From the NCBI RefSeq assembly GCF_026210795.1, contig NC_089431.1, positions 1,116,001-1,180,000 on the forward strand: DNA of 64,000 nt, read 5' to 3'. The position numbers and the translations under genes were made by a program. This stretch comes from Rhizophagus irregularis (taxonomy: Eukaryota; Glomeromycota; Glomeromycetes; Glomerales; Glomeraceae). Below are positions 1-10,616 of this stretch, in pieces. The notes under the pieces are model-generated. The model was not told where the DNA came from. It saw nothing but the letters and a program-made list of their open reading frames with translations, and searched no databases. How positions within the stretch are numbered: position 1 is the first letter of the stretch; each line of letters begins with the position of its first letter.

Positions 1-1113
1 TCCCAATTCCTCAGACAGAAATTTAATTAATATCGGTTCTGATTTTAAAAAAGCTAAAGCCAGTTCTCGAGAAACCAAACCAATTTTGTCACTATTGAGT
101 CCTACAATAATTTTTTTCTCAATTTGATGAACATTTCCTATATTCGGGTGTAACTCAAATTTTGATTCTAGACTATAAATCAAATTTATATCTACATTTC
201 GTTTTAAACCACTTTCATTAACTATAATTATGGGAATAAAAAATTAAGTAACTTGTGATAATGAGTTAATATCAAAAGTAATAAATATAATTACTTGTAT
301 CCATTAATTTACGAAGAATTGGAGCTCTTTCAACGTTTTCATTACGTCTATCAGCTACTTCAATATATCCACCTGGTTTCGTTACTCTAAATATTATTTA
401 AAAATTATTAAAAGCAAAATATGTCATATATATGGATCGTATTTCTTTAAAATAATAATAATAATAATAAAAGAAATACCTAATTAGCTCAGAAAGAATG
501 AAATCCCATTTATCTGATGTATAAATAAGTCTCATTAATTCTATATGTGTGAAATCAAATTCATTATCACCAAATAATAACCCGGCAGACACATCAGCTT
601 TGAAAAATTCAACATTATTTGGTTTTATCTGTCAATTTATATAGAAAGATAGGTCAAAATTTTGATTTAATTTAATAAATAATAAAATTCTTCTTACTTC
701 TTGTGGAAACATTAGTTCACTATCAACTCCAAAAAAATAAGAACTTTCATATTTGCTCGATAAATCTAATAACCATGTACCAGGACCGCACCTTAAAAAT
801 TTAAAATTATTATTCAAATAAATATATGTATCATAAAAAAATTGTTCATTTGAGTGATATCTTACCCAACATCTAAAACTTTATACCCTCCTCTAATTAA
901 ATTTTCCTCAACTGGGGAAGAAAAATTACTTTGAAATATATATTGTCTAAGAAAATGAAAAACATGAAACCTATCAATAGAATCGGTACTAGTCGAGAAA
1001 TAATATCCCAAAAACTTTTCATGTCTTTCTTGATCTGATTCTATTTGGTTAAATTCTTGTATATTTTTGATTAATGATCGTTCATGTTTTGAACGTGAAT
1101 TTTTATTACCCAT
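1..1113 (-). CDS. SAM-dependent methyltransferase, copy A (3' end beyond window)
   Basis: Class I SAM-dependent methyltransferase; substrate unknown. Exons 866-1113, 698-791, 480-628, 295-386 and 1-221, the last one continuing past the left edge. All introns are GT-AG and every visible exon is open. Exon 1 encodes an N-terminal arm starting MGNKNSRSKHERS, which fits the N-myristoylation pattern Met-Gly-x-x-x-Ser with basic residues behind it. The exon 1/2 junction encodes motif I (KVLDVGCGPGTW), the SAM-binding glycine loop. Exon 2 ends strand beta-2 with the acidic FFGVD, and exon 4 carries VTKPGGYIEV. It is closest to copy B. The C-terminus and stop are outside the window, so integrity of the last part is unknown. 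Confidence 0.85.
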
Positions 1114-2766
1114 TATTTAAAAAAAATAAAATACTTTAAGGTGAAATTATCCTATAAAAATTTTTTATATTAATTATCCGTCAAGAACAAAAAAAAGGGG
1201 TACAATTTAAGGAAATATTAAATGATCTACCATGTATGACGATTTAAAAATAATGTACAACAAATAAACGCGAAACTTCAATGGACGAATAGACGATTGT
1301 GTTACAAATCTTCAAACTATTAAGTTACCATAATGCTCATTATACTCTCTAAAAAACAATTTGTTGATCTCAATTAATCTGCATATTATTTTGCCGATTT
1401 GGGTAACAGTTTTAAAAAAAATAACTTGTAAATCAGTCAAGATTTTCATCTTTCTTCCGAGATTAACGAGATTTTTCTTAGATTGCTTCTAAAGGAAGAA
1501 ATACTCTTCCGAAAATCTTATCAATTTAAGTTTTCATTGTTATTAGTATATCAATTGTTGATTTCATATAAAATAAAAATGATAAATGACAACTATATTA
1601 AACTAAATTAATTTAATTCTTTTTTTTATTTTTTTAATAATATCTATACTTAATAAAGAACTAAAAATGGCTATAGATAATCTGTCTTTGATTGAACACA
1701 CAAACTATCTGTATACCTTAATCATTAATGCTGGCCGGTATTAAAATCACGTGACACCGCATTTGAGTTTTTTTTTAACCCGCAAAAATGTGAATAAGGA
1801 TTATCCGACGGCTTAATCCGGATTTATCCGTGACGGATGTCCCAGAAATATATAATAAGGGTCAGGTGGTCTTTGAACTTCTTACTAATAGCTGTACGCA
1901 GGGGAGTTTCCATAAAAATATACAAATAAAATTTCAGACCTTAAATTTTTTATTTATATATTTATTATATGTTTGTACTTCCATAATTTATTAAATCTAC
2001 TTTTCACCACATACAATTAAATTTAATATAACAATACAGTACATCATTGCATCAATACATCATGATCGGTATTAAAATCTTTAGAAAACAACTTTAATAT
2101 TATATTAAGAAACTAAATAAATAATAGATATTGGTTAGGGTGTTATTACGCAGACGTCCAAAAGTTAATATGTGTGATATTTAATCTAATGATGCGTCAA
2201 AAATATCAAAGATATTAATTCGTACATATTAAGATTTTTTAATAAAAATAGTATGCAATATGATTGATCCTGAATACAGAATAAACAAAAAATTCCTAAA
2301 CTGTACGCAAATCAAAACCTTACTATGATGGTAGACCTTACCCTATATATATTTTCTGGGTCATGATGTATCCGGAAAATTATCCGTTATCTGGGTTCGG
2401 GTATAAGATGGATTATCCGGATGGACGATCGTTTCAACAATTATTGTTAACACAATTTATTACTATTATACTGCCCAGAACATAAACTATTGAATCATCA
2501 AATTTGTATTATTAAATTCTTGTTCTACATCCTTTTACTTATACGATTTCGAATCGATGAATATAGTATGTCAACTTGCATATAATGGTACCATCTCTTT
2601 AATTACATAAATTTTTTCACGAATAAATAGCGTGATAATAATGCGCATCGATTAAAAGATTTATAATCATAAAGTAACTTCTTGCTGCAATTGCTATGGG
2701 GTTTGTTTAAAATTATCTTGTTTGACGTAATTTATTCATAATAAAAGAAAAAATGAATTATCATAA
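1114..2766. other. Spacer between copies A and B, holding a MITE
   Basis: AT-rich spacer upstream of copy A. Besides the inverted-repeat element listed separately, it has degenerate 'ggattatccg' motifs near 1795-1840 and in inverted form near 2375-2430, on either side of that element. This suggests an older foldback sequence split by the insertion. No gene seen. Confidence 0.5.
1838..2371. mobile_element. MITE with CCCAGAAATATA inverted termini
   Basis: The left end reads tcccagaaatatataa and the right end, reverse-complemented, gacccagaaaatatata. Inside are gctgtacgcag near the left end and ctgtacgcaaatcaaaac near the right. The same termini and internal motifs occur at 41131-41676, so this is a second, more decayed copy of that non-autonomous element. 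No clear target duplication and no transposase. Confidence 0.6.
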
Positions 2767-4028
2767 TTACATTAATTGTTTTTGCGCCCAAATCCTAACA
2801 TAAATACTTTCAGAACAAGATTGTTCGAATTCTTCGGTTAGATCTTTTTCTATCATACTTTTGTATTCTTCTTCAGAAATTCCCATTTCCTCAGGCAGAA
2901 TTTTACTTAACGGTCCTGTTTTGAAATGAGTTAAAGCCAGATCTTGAGTAATCAAACCAATTTTATCACCATTGGGTCCTATAATAAATTTTTTTTCAAT
3001 TCGATGAACATTTTCTATATTCGGATGCAACTCAAATTTTGATTCTAGATTATAAATCAAATTTACATCTAAATTTCGTTTTGTACCACTTATATTAACT
3101 ATAATTATGGAAAATAAAAATAAGTACTAACTTGTAATACACTTAATACATGAAATTAATATTAAAAGCAATGAATATAATTACCTATATCCATCAATTT
3201 ACTATAAATCGGAGCTCTTACAACATCTTCATTACGTCTACCAGATACTTCAATATATCCACCTGGTTTCGTTACTCTAAAAAAAAAAAATAATATAATA
3301 TTATTTAAAAATTGGCAGAAGCAAAACATGATATAGATATGTGGATTGTATTTTTCTTTAAAAAAAAAATTTAATAATAAAAGAAATACCTAATGAACTC
3401 AGAAAAAATGAAATCCCATTTATCTGATGTATAAATAAGTCTCATTAATTCTATATGTGTAAAATCAAATTCATTATCACCAAATGATAATCCATTAGAT
3501 ACATCGGCTTCAATAAATTTAACATTATTTGGTTTTATCTATCAATTTATATGAAAAGAAAGGGTCAAATTTTTGATTTAATTTAATAAATAAAATTTCA
3601 TAAATTTTCTTACTTCATGTGGAAACATTGGTTCAACATCAATTCCAATAAAGTTAGAATTTGCATGTTTGCTTGATAAATCTAATGACCATGTACCAGG
3701 GCCGCACCTTAAAAAATTTAAATAATCATTCAAATAAATATGAGTATCATAAAAAATATTTACTTGAAAGATTAACTTACCCAATATCTAAAACTTTATA
3801 CCCTCCTTCAATTAATTTATCTTCAATTGGGGAAGAAAAATTACTTTGAAATACATGTTGTCTAAGAAAATGAAATACATGAAGTCTATCCATAAAATCG
3901 GTATCATTCGAGAAATAATATTCCAATAACTTTTCATGTCTTTCTTGATCTGATTCTATTTGGTTAAATTCTTGTATATTTTTGATTACTGATCGTTCAT
4001 GTTTTGAACGTGAATTTTTATTACCCAT
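2767..4028 (-). CDS. SAM-dependent methyltransferase, copy B (304 aa)
   Basis: Complete copy. Exons 3781-4028, 3614-3707, 3390-3538, 3185-3276 and 2767-3098 (248+94+149+92+332 nt), all introns GT-AG, giving 304 residues. The start MGNKNSRSKHERS fits an N-myristoylation consensus (Gly2, Ser6, basic residues after it). A leader of about 77 residues contains FSSPIEDKL just before motif I, KVLDIGCGPGTW (residues 78-89). The beta-2 acidic residue that should bind the ribose of SAM is Asp106 in FIGID. VTKPGGYIEV follows in exon 4. The C-terminal exon has GPNGDKIGL and ends in WAQKQLM. The substrate cannot be told; fungal relatives of this type are often annotated simply as methyltransferase-domain proteins. 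It lies about 1.7 kb from copy A, same strand. Confidence 0.9.
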
Positions 4029-4296
4029 GGTTTAAAAAATAAAGCATGTAAGGTGAAAATTATTGTATAAAATTTTTTCTACCAATTTAATAGAAAAACA
4101 AATGATCTACATGCCGATCTACAATAATGTATAACAAATAAAACGCGAGACTTTCTATGGACGACTGGACGTTGTGTTACCAAATATTCAAGCCATTAAG
4201 TCCTTTAAAAAACAGTTGCTAATCCAAAATTCTGTTTTGTAACATTTTTAAAAATAATCCGAGGTACTGTTATGTCTGGATTTTCATCTCATTTTT

Positions 4297-4488
4297 CTTA
4301 AATTGTATAAAAAATTTATTCCGTGTTTTTTTATTCCATGTTATTTCCATAAATGTATCGCATTCCCGGAATTAATAGTCTCAAAACAAGGAAATATATA
4401 AGTTGCTTAGGTTTTTAGTTATTTTTTCCGTAAATGTATCATATTCACGGAGTTTTTACAGAAATTACGGATAAAATTTTTTACAGGG
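4297..4488. mobile_element. Small MITE relic (CCCTGTAAAAAA termini)
   Basis: The reverse complement of the right end reads ccctgtaaaaaattttat, then ttctgtaaaaactccgtgaa. The same succession (ttctgtaaaaactccgtaaa) is found at 36319-36499. Several 'ccgt..aatgtatc' motifs lie inside. A short non-autonomous element in two copies in this window; no ORF. Confidence 0.5.
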
Positions 4489-4489
4489 A

Positions 4490-5440
4490 TCCAAAGGAAG
4501 AAGTACCCCTCCTAAAATCTTATCAATTTAAGTTTTCATTTTAATTAGTATATCAATTATTGATTTTCATAATTAAAATAAATAGAATAAAATAGCGACA
4601 AATAACAACCCTACTAAGATTTAAGAATTAGCGATTGTATCTGATTAGCATCCGGATAAAGAATCCGCCACCGATAAGAATATTTAATATATTCGGGTAA
4701 TCACCATTCACCTTTTGGTAAGTCATTTTTGTAGATGCTTAGGACATCGGAATCGGAAAAAATGTAGCCGGTCAACGTGATATTTAGCCACGTTATTATT
4801 TAACAAAAAATAGATGAGCAAGAACATCAAGAAACCACGACGTGTCATCAAAAAATTCTAGTTACAGAATTATTTAAAGAAACCAGAATAATCTGGAATT
4901 AATAAAATAAACCAGTTAAATGCAAGACATTATGTAAAAAGAATATGCTTTATAAACAGCGGATAAATAATAGGAAATTTTCCGGTTAATATAAATTCTA
5001 CTTAATATTCAGTTCGCAATAGCTATTGAAAATAAATAATAATGATTATATTTAATATAGTAAAATTAAGTAAAAATTGTAATTTAATTTTTTTTTTAGT
5101 AAATTATTATTGGATTTGTATGCGAGATCTTTTATAGGCTACAATCTGCTAAGTGTCCCGTTACAATAAATCCATACATTTGTAGCTGAAAACTTGCCAG
5201 ATCGTCAAAGTTGTCGTAAATAGAAAAACTCTTTACAATTTTAAAATAAAATGTAATATGTAAAAATAAAAAGAATATTATATTATAAAAAGATATAAAT
5301 TTGAAACTAATTTTTAATATTCGATGCCTGCTCTGGTAACTGTATCTGTTTCTCCTGAACACCACGTAGAGACTTCAAGTTAAAAAATAATGAATAAGAG
5401 TTAACCAGGGTTTATCATTCTATGATAATATCTGATTAGG
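4490..5440. other. AT-rich spacer without a recognised gene
   Basis: Upstream of copy B. The ORFs here are short and AT-driven, with no motif. Nothing else seen. Confidence 0.4.
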
Positions 5441-5451
5441 CAATACAGTAT

Positions 5452-6222
5452 CCTTCGCCGAAGGGATGTTTCACCGAAGGATGTTTCGCCGAAAGGACAT
5501 TTCACCGAAAGTGCATTTCATGGAATCCATTTCATCGAATAGTCCATTTCACCGAATTCCATTTCGCCGAATGGACATATCGTCGAAGATGACATTTTTA
5601 TAAAAAATATTCATCGCGCAATACAAATAAAAAAATAAGGTATTGCTAAACGGTTCCTTAATGCAAGTGTATTACTCCTAAAATCAGGCCAGTTCGTACG
5701 TTAATATCGAACACCCCCATTGTACGTTAAGGACGCCCATTGCTTATCATGTAATGCCGGCCAGTGTTTTGTTAGATTTTTAATTCTGGCCAAAAGTACT
5801 AGTATGGTGATCATCCACACAGGTGAGCTTTTAGCAATTTTCTAAAAATAATTTTATCTTTTTTTTCAGGATATTATCACTTTAACATTTAGCAATAAAC
5901 ATTTTCCTGAAAACATTTATTAACGAAAAAGTAAATAAAAAAAAAGATTAATGTATTTATTATAAACAATGAGATAAATTTAATAAAAATCATCTAATTC
6001 AAAAATTTAGTATACAGTATAAACAATAAAATAACCGAATGGAACAAACAATTTTTCGGCGAAATGTTCATTCGGCAAAATATCCATTCGGCGAAATGTC
6101 CATTCGGTAAAATGGCTTCAGCGAAATGAAATTCGGTGAAATGGAGTTTCAGTGAAATGGCATTTCGGCGAAACATCCCTTCGGCGAAATGGATATCGGC
6201 GAAAAGTCCTGATACCCTAAAA
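5452..6222. repeat. Inverted repeat built from TTCGGCGAAAT units
   Basis: Left arm 5452-5600 is made of degenerate units of about 15-18 bp such as tttcgccgaaaggacat and tttcaccgaattccat. Right arm 6050-6222 has the same units in inverse form (ttcggcgaaatgtccat). Each unit is itself nearly palindromic (TTTCGCCGAAA). The arms are separated by about 450 bp of unique sequence. This is the structure of a foldback element or a MITE with subrepeated ends. No coding potential. Confidence 0.65.
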
Positions 6223-6225
6223 AAG

Positions 6226-7323
6226 TACAATCACATGCTTTTTCATCATTTTAAGTTTTTTTCATTTTTTGTCTGTCATTTTTTTTTAGTTAACCATCTT
6301 TTATTATCTTTTATCCCACATCTTTTGTTATTTCGACTATTGTTGCTGGTGAAACTACTTTTAAAATCCAGAACATTTCGCCCAGTGAACTTCCTATAAG
6401 TCCGAAACTATCCGAAACCTCCGAAACCCTAATTTGGAGAGATCAAATTGGGCGAAATTATTTTCGTCCGCAAATTTCGATTTATCCTCTTTTTATTACA
6501 TTTCGCTGTCTTACTTCATTTATTTCACTGTTTACTATTCCTTTTTTTAACATTAACTTCACCCCTTCTTTTATGTTATTTTTTTTCTCTTTTTTTATTT
6601 TATCTTTATCTCGCTTTTTTCTTTTTTTTGCAGCTTCTTTCTTTAATGTTTATTTTTTTAGTTTTATCTCGCCATTTTTTTTTCACTTCGTTTGCTTTTT
6701 GGTCGTGCCCATTTCTATATTTCATCTTTTTTGGTCATTTTTTTCCGCCTTTTATTATCTATTTTATTTTATTTCCTTACAATTTTATTTAATACAAGAC
6801 CGTCAGATAAGGAGCAAAGAAATTTTGAAAGAAATACTTTTCATAGTTCATACATAAAATCAAGATTTTAAATTTGGGTATTTAAATATCATATAATGCG
6901 AATCAAACCTCATTCAATTTCACTGGCTTATATATGTTTGTTTTCGTTTGCAAAAATTATACTGAAATTTATTTAACGTGAAAAATAATACTAAGCATAT
7001 TATATATACTTCCATATCTAAATAAATTTTCATTGGCCATATAAATTTTTATCAACCAAAATGTATACTGTATATATATCATTAAAAATTTTTTTTTTTT
7101 TAATGTACTTGTGCCTTTCATTAAAAAATCAATATGTTTAGAGATTTATTAGATTATTACTAAATTATCGGCAGAGTGAGCAGATAATAAAATTTGGAAC
7201 TCTTTAAGAATTAAAGTTTATTTTATTCATGATATTCCAATTCAAGTTAACAATTTAATAAAATATTTATATATCCTAAAATATTAAACCTTTTAATATA
7301 TAAATTCTTAACGTTTTTCCCTA
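6226..7323. other. T-rich low-complexity spacer
   Basis: 6240-6790 is almost homopyrimidine T with scattered C on the plus strand. It creates long open frames full of Phe and Leu that I do not regard as genes. The remainder is plain AT-rich DNA. Confidence 0.5.
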
Positions 7324-7333
7324 CACTCGATTT

Positions 7334-7971
7334 GGGTTTACCACGAAATCCCGACAAGCACAATCCCGATATGATAAAATCCCGAGGCACGTATTCCTAA
7401 CAGAGACAATATACTGAACGATCAAAATCCCGAAAGTATCAAAATTCCTGAAAGTTCAAGTTACTGATGAGTCAAAATCCCGACACAATATTATAATTTT
7501 GAGTATCTCTTTGATTTTTGTTTACTAGGAAGATCATTTCCTACTGATTATATAATTTGCGACAATTAATACAATCATATATACAATACATATGCACTAT
7601 TTCCAATTTAAATGATAAAAAATTGCAATTTTGATTTATGACTTACATGTTACAGTATAATATATAGTGAGATCACGCAGTAGTAATTGACATAATAACT
7701 CCTTGGCAAATTATGCAAATTATTAACAATTGTGCAATCACTACGATTTATTACATAAATGGTCACATGAAAAAATTCTTTTCTTTATTGTGTCGGGATT
7801 TTGACTCATCAGTAACTTGAACTTTCGGGAATTTTGAATTCCAGATTTTGGACTATTCGGGATATAATTCTTTCAGTATTTTAATCATTCGGGATATTGT
7901 CTTAGTCGGGAATAGGAGTGTCAAGATTTTATCACATCGGGATTATGGTTGTCGGGATTTCGGGAGAATCC
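7334..7971. mobile_element. Mutator-like MITE with 10-bp target duplication
   Basis: A 638-bp element. Its left end starts gggtttaccacgaaatcccg and its right end, reverse-complemented, starts gggattctcccgaaatcccg. The similarity continues for roughly 170 bp, including ttcaagttactgatgagtca in both arms. The arms are rich in 'aatcccga'. It is flanked on both sides by the direct repeat CACTCGATTT (7324-7333 and 7972-7981). A 9-10 bp target duplication with long terminal inverted repeats is typical of the Mutator superfamily. No transposase inside, so non-autonomous. Confidence 0.75.
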
Positions 7972-7981
7972 CACTCGATTT

Positions 7982-8760
7982 AATTGTTATTTACGTATTA
8001 TGTAACAATTTGTCAGCATGATATGAAACGCGAGATGTTTGCTTACGTTAAAAGCTTTTTTGTCTTATCTTGCCATATGGACGTTAATATTTCTATATTT
8101 AAAAATCTTTTACGAAAGCATAAAAAAAAAAGGAATCTCTTGGCGCGCTAATAGAGTCTAAGTTTAATTCACATTTCGAAATTTATGACACTTAGAGAAA
8201 TTTATAATCGTCTTAATAATATTTAAATGTGCATATATTTAATTAATTTGTAAATAATGAATATTCCATTTAATGCATAACAAAAAAAAAATTTTTTTTA
8301 AAACCCGAATAAATTTTGTGTCACTGTCAAGCATATTAAAATAAAAAATTTTTAATTGGTTAACTTATTTCATTATTCTTATTATTCTTTATATATGTGT
8401 GTATATGTTATACTCATGTATTTATTAAGAAATATTTTGCTTTATATTAACTGTTATGCTTTTATGAATACAAATTAAAAGAAAAAAATCCGATTGGCTG
8501 ATTGTAATTTTTATCTACGCTATGACCAGTTACACGTAATTGTTTATACTGAATTTTTATAATGTACAATTTACTGTAATGTCTGCACATAGAATTAATA
8601 ATTGCACGCATTTCATTGATATGACGATATGCTAAGAAAATCGATTTGTTGAACAATGTTATTTCTTCCAATTCTGCCTGAATTCTTTTTTCTGATTTCT
8701 TTAAAATTCGTTTTCTTTTCCTATAGATTTGCAATTTTTTAAAAAATTACACGAATAAAA
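7982..8760. repeat. Orphan copy of the methyltransferase 5' flank
   Basis: Contains the same ordered landmarks as the DNA upstream of copies C-F: tatgtaacaatttgtcag, then catatggacgttaatatttc, then gattggctgatt, then ctatgaccagt. Here no methyltransferase exon lies on the downstream (lower-coordinate) side; the MITE at 7334-7971 sits there instead. It is probably what is left of a duplicated unit whose gene was lost. The 90-codon open frame at 8462-8734 (minus) falls in this flank, and I see no support for it from the other copies. Confidence 0.5.
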
Positions 8761-9356
8761 TAACAAATATTTTAATAATCTGAAAATCATAAAATCTACT
8801 TTTATTTTATGTTCTTTTATTTTTTCGATTTTATTTTTTTTTGTTTATTTTGTTTATTTTATTTTATTTTTTTTTTGTTTATTTTATTTTTATTTTTTTT
8901 TAAAAAAAAGGAATGTCGGGGACGTGGATATACAATTATTATCATATGATAAATTGATTTACCTGATTTTGGTTTGTATCACTGATTAAGAAGCACAAAT
9001 ATGCTTTATTACATCATCAAATGAAATGTTACGTAAGAACTTAGTCATATTTGTACAGCGATATCAAAATTAAGCATTAAGCAGTTTTAGTTAGATATGC
9101 AGGATTTAAAATTAAAAGCTTAAAATAGTTATAGTTTTATTAAAAATAAAAATAACCCTTCTAATTATAACATTAACAATTTCAAATTGTTAAAATTTAA
9201 AACCAAAATCGAATCACGATCTCAAATCAGCGAATGAAGATAAAGATATGTGACTATTTTTATATACATTATCAATTTATTGGACTTGATATGAAATTAA
9301 TATTTCCAGGAATTTCATCAATATAAATTATGTGATGTACTAGTATCATTAGTATG
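8761..9356. other. Spacer 3' of copy C
   Basis: T-rich run at 8820-8910, then the 3' flank shared with other copies (tggacttgatatgaaattaa near 9280; compare 13100 and 20325). No gene seen. Confidence 0.4.
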
Positions 9357-10616
9357 TTACGATAATTGTTTTTGAGCCCAAAATCTAAAATGAACACACT
9401 CAGTGCTAGTTTGCTTAAATTCCTCAACTAGATCTTTTTCTGTCATATTTTTGTATTCTTCTTCAGAAATTCCCATTTCCTCACTTAGATTTTTAATTGC
9501 CATTTCCGATATATAATAAGAAAAGGCTAAATCTTGAAAAATTAAACCAATTTTGCCACCATTGGGACCTATAATAAGGTCTTTTTCAATTCGATGAATT
9601 TTTCCTATATTTGGTTGTAATTCAAATTTTGAATCTAGATTATATATCAAATTAGTATCAATATTTCGTTTCGAACAAGATGCCCAAACTGTAATTAATT
9701 ATGTTTTGTGGAAAATGAAAAATTAGTATATTATAATTACAATAATACATGAAATTAAAATTCAAAGAAATGAAAATACTTACGTGCATCTGACATTTTA
9801 CGAAAAATCGGACCTTCGCCAACATAACTATTACGTCTATCGGATACTTCAATGTATCCACCTGGTTTCGTTACTCCGTAAAATATATATGTACAGTATA
9901 TTAATAAACTGGAATACCCAAATATGATATACTTACGTGAATAATTTTTTTTCAAAAAAAAAAAAAAAATACCTGACAAGCTCAGGAATAACAACATCCC
10001 ATTGGTCTGATGTTAAAACAAGGCTCATATGTTCTATGTGCGTAAAATCAAATTCGTTATCATGAAATGATAGTGCATCAGTTACATCAGCTTCGATGAA
10101 TTCAAGGTTATTTGGTTTTATCTATCAATTTATATAGGAAAAATGATAAATTTCGGTTTTTATTTTAAAATTAAATAAAACTTATGAATTTTATTACTTC
10201 TCGTGGAAAAATTGGCTTAAAATCAACTCCAAAAAAATAAGAATTTTCATATTTGTTCGCTAAATCTAATAACCATGTTCCAGGGCCGCACCTTAAAAAT
10301 AAATAATCATTCAAACAAATATATGTATCATAAAATTCCCAAGATATTTGTTGAAAAATGTCACTTACCCTATATCTAAAACTTTGCTCCCTCCTTTAAT
10401 TAATTCATCTTCAATTGGAGAAGAAAAATTACCCCGAAATAGATACCTTTTAAGAAAATGATACATATGTAATCTATCGATAGAATTGATATCGGTCGAT
10501 AAATAATAGTCCAATAGCTTATCTTGTCTTTCTTGTTCCGATTCTATTTGGTCAAATTCCGGGATTTTTTTTATCGTTGACTTCTTATGCTTTAAACGTG
10601 AATTTTTATTACCCAT
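9357..10616 (-). CDS. SAM-dependent methyltransferase, copy C (splice acceptor of intron 3 lost)
   Basis: Exons 10369-10616, 10198-10291, 9973-10121, 9784-9875 and 9357-9688. All five are open, and normal splicing would give 304 residues starting MGNKNSRLKHKKS (myristoylation consensus), with motif I VLDIGCGPGTW, FFGVD and VTKPGGYIEV. The acceptor of intron 3, CAG in most sister copies, reads CGG here because of a C at plus-strand 9877. The nearest downstream AG would shift the frame. An upstream AG at 9909-9910 (ttccag) keeps the frame and would add 33 nt, giving 11 extra mostly hydrophobic residues before VTKPGG. The gene is therefore either spliced in this altered way or is an early pseudogene. 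The translation start is set by alignment with the other copies; an upstream in-frame ATG gives a leader the others lack. Confidence 0.75.

Noticed and set aside
5994-6399. Open frames with FAE/FRR repeats
   Set aside because: They translate the TTCGGCGAAAT inverted repeat and have no protein character of their own.
6448-6857. Long Phe/Leu-rich open frames
   Set aside because: They lie in a T-rich low-complexity stretch; the hydrophobic composition follows from TTT/CTT codons and there is no motif or splice structure.
8462-8734. 90-codon basic protein frame on the minus strand
   Set aside because: Falls in the repeated methyltransferase flank, and the corresponding positions in the other flanks are not open.
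9755-9997. 80-codon frame starting MLLFLSLSG
   Set aside because: It is exon 3/intron 3/exon 4 of copy C read through in one frame, not a separate gene; its openness is used only as evidence for the alternative acceptor.
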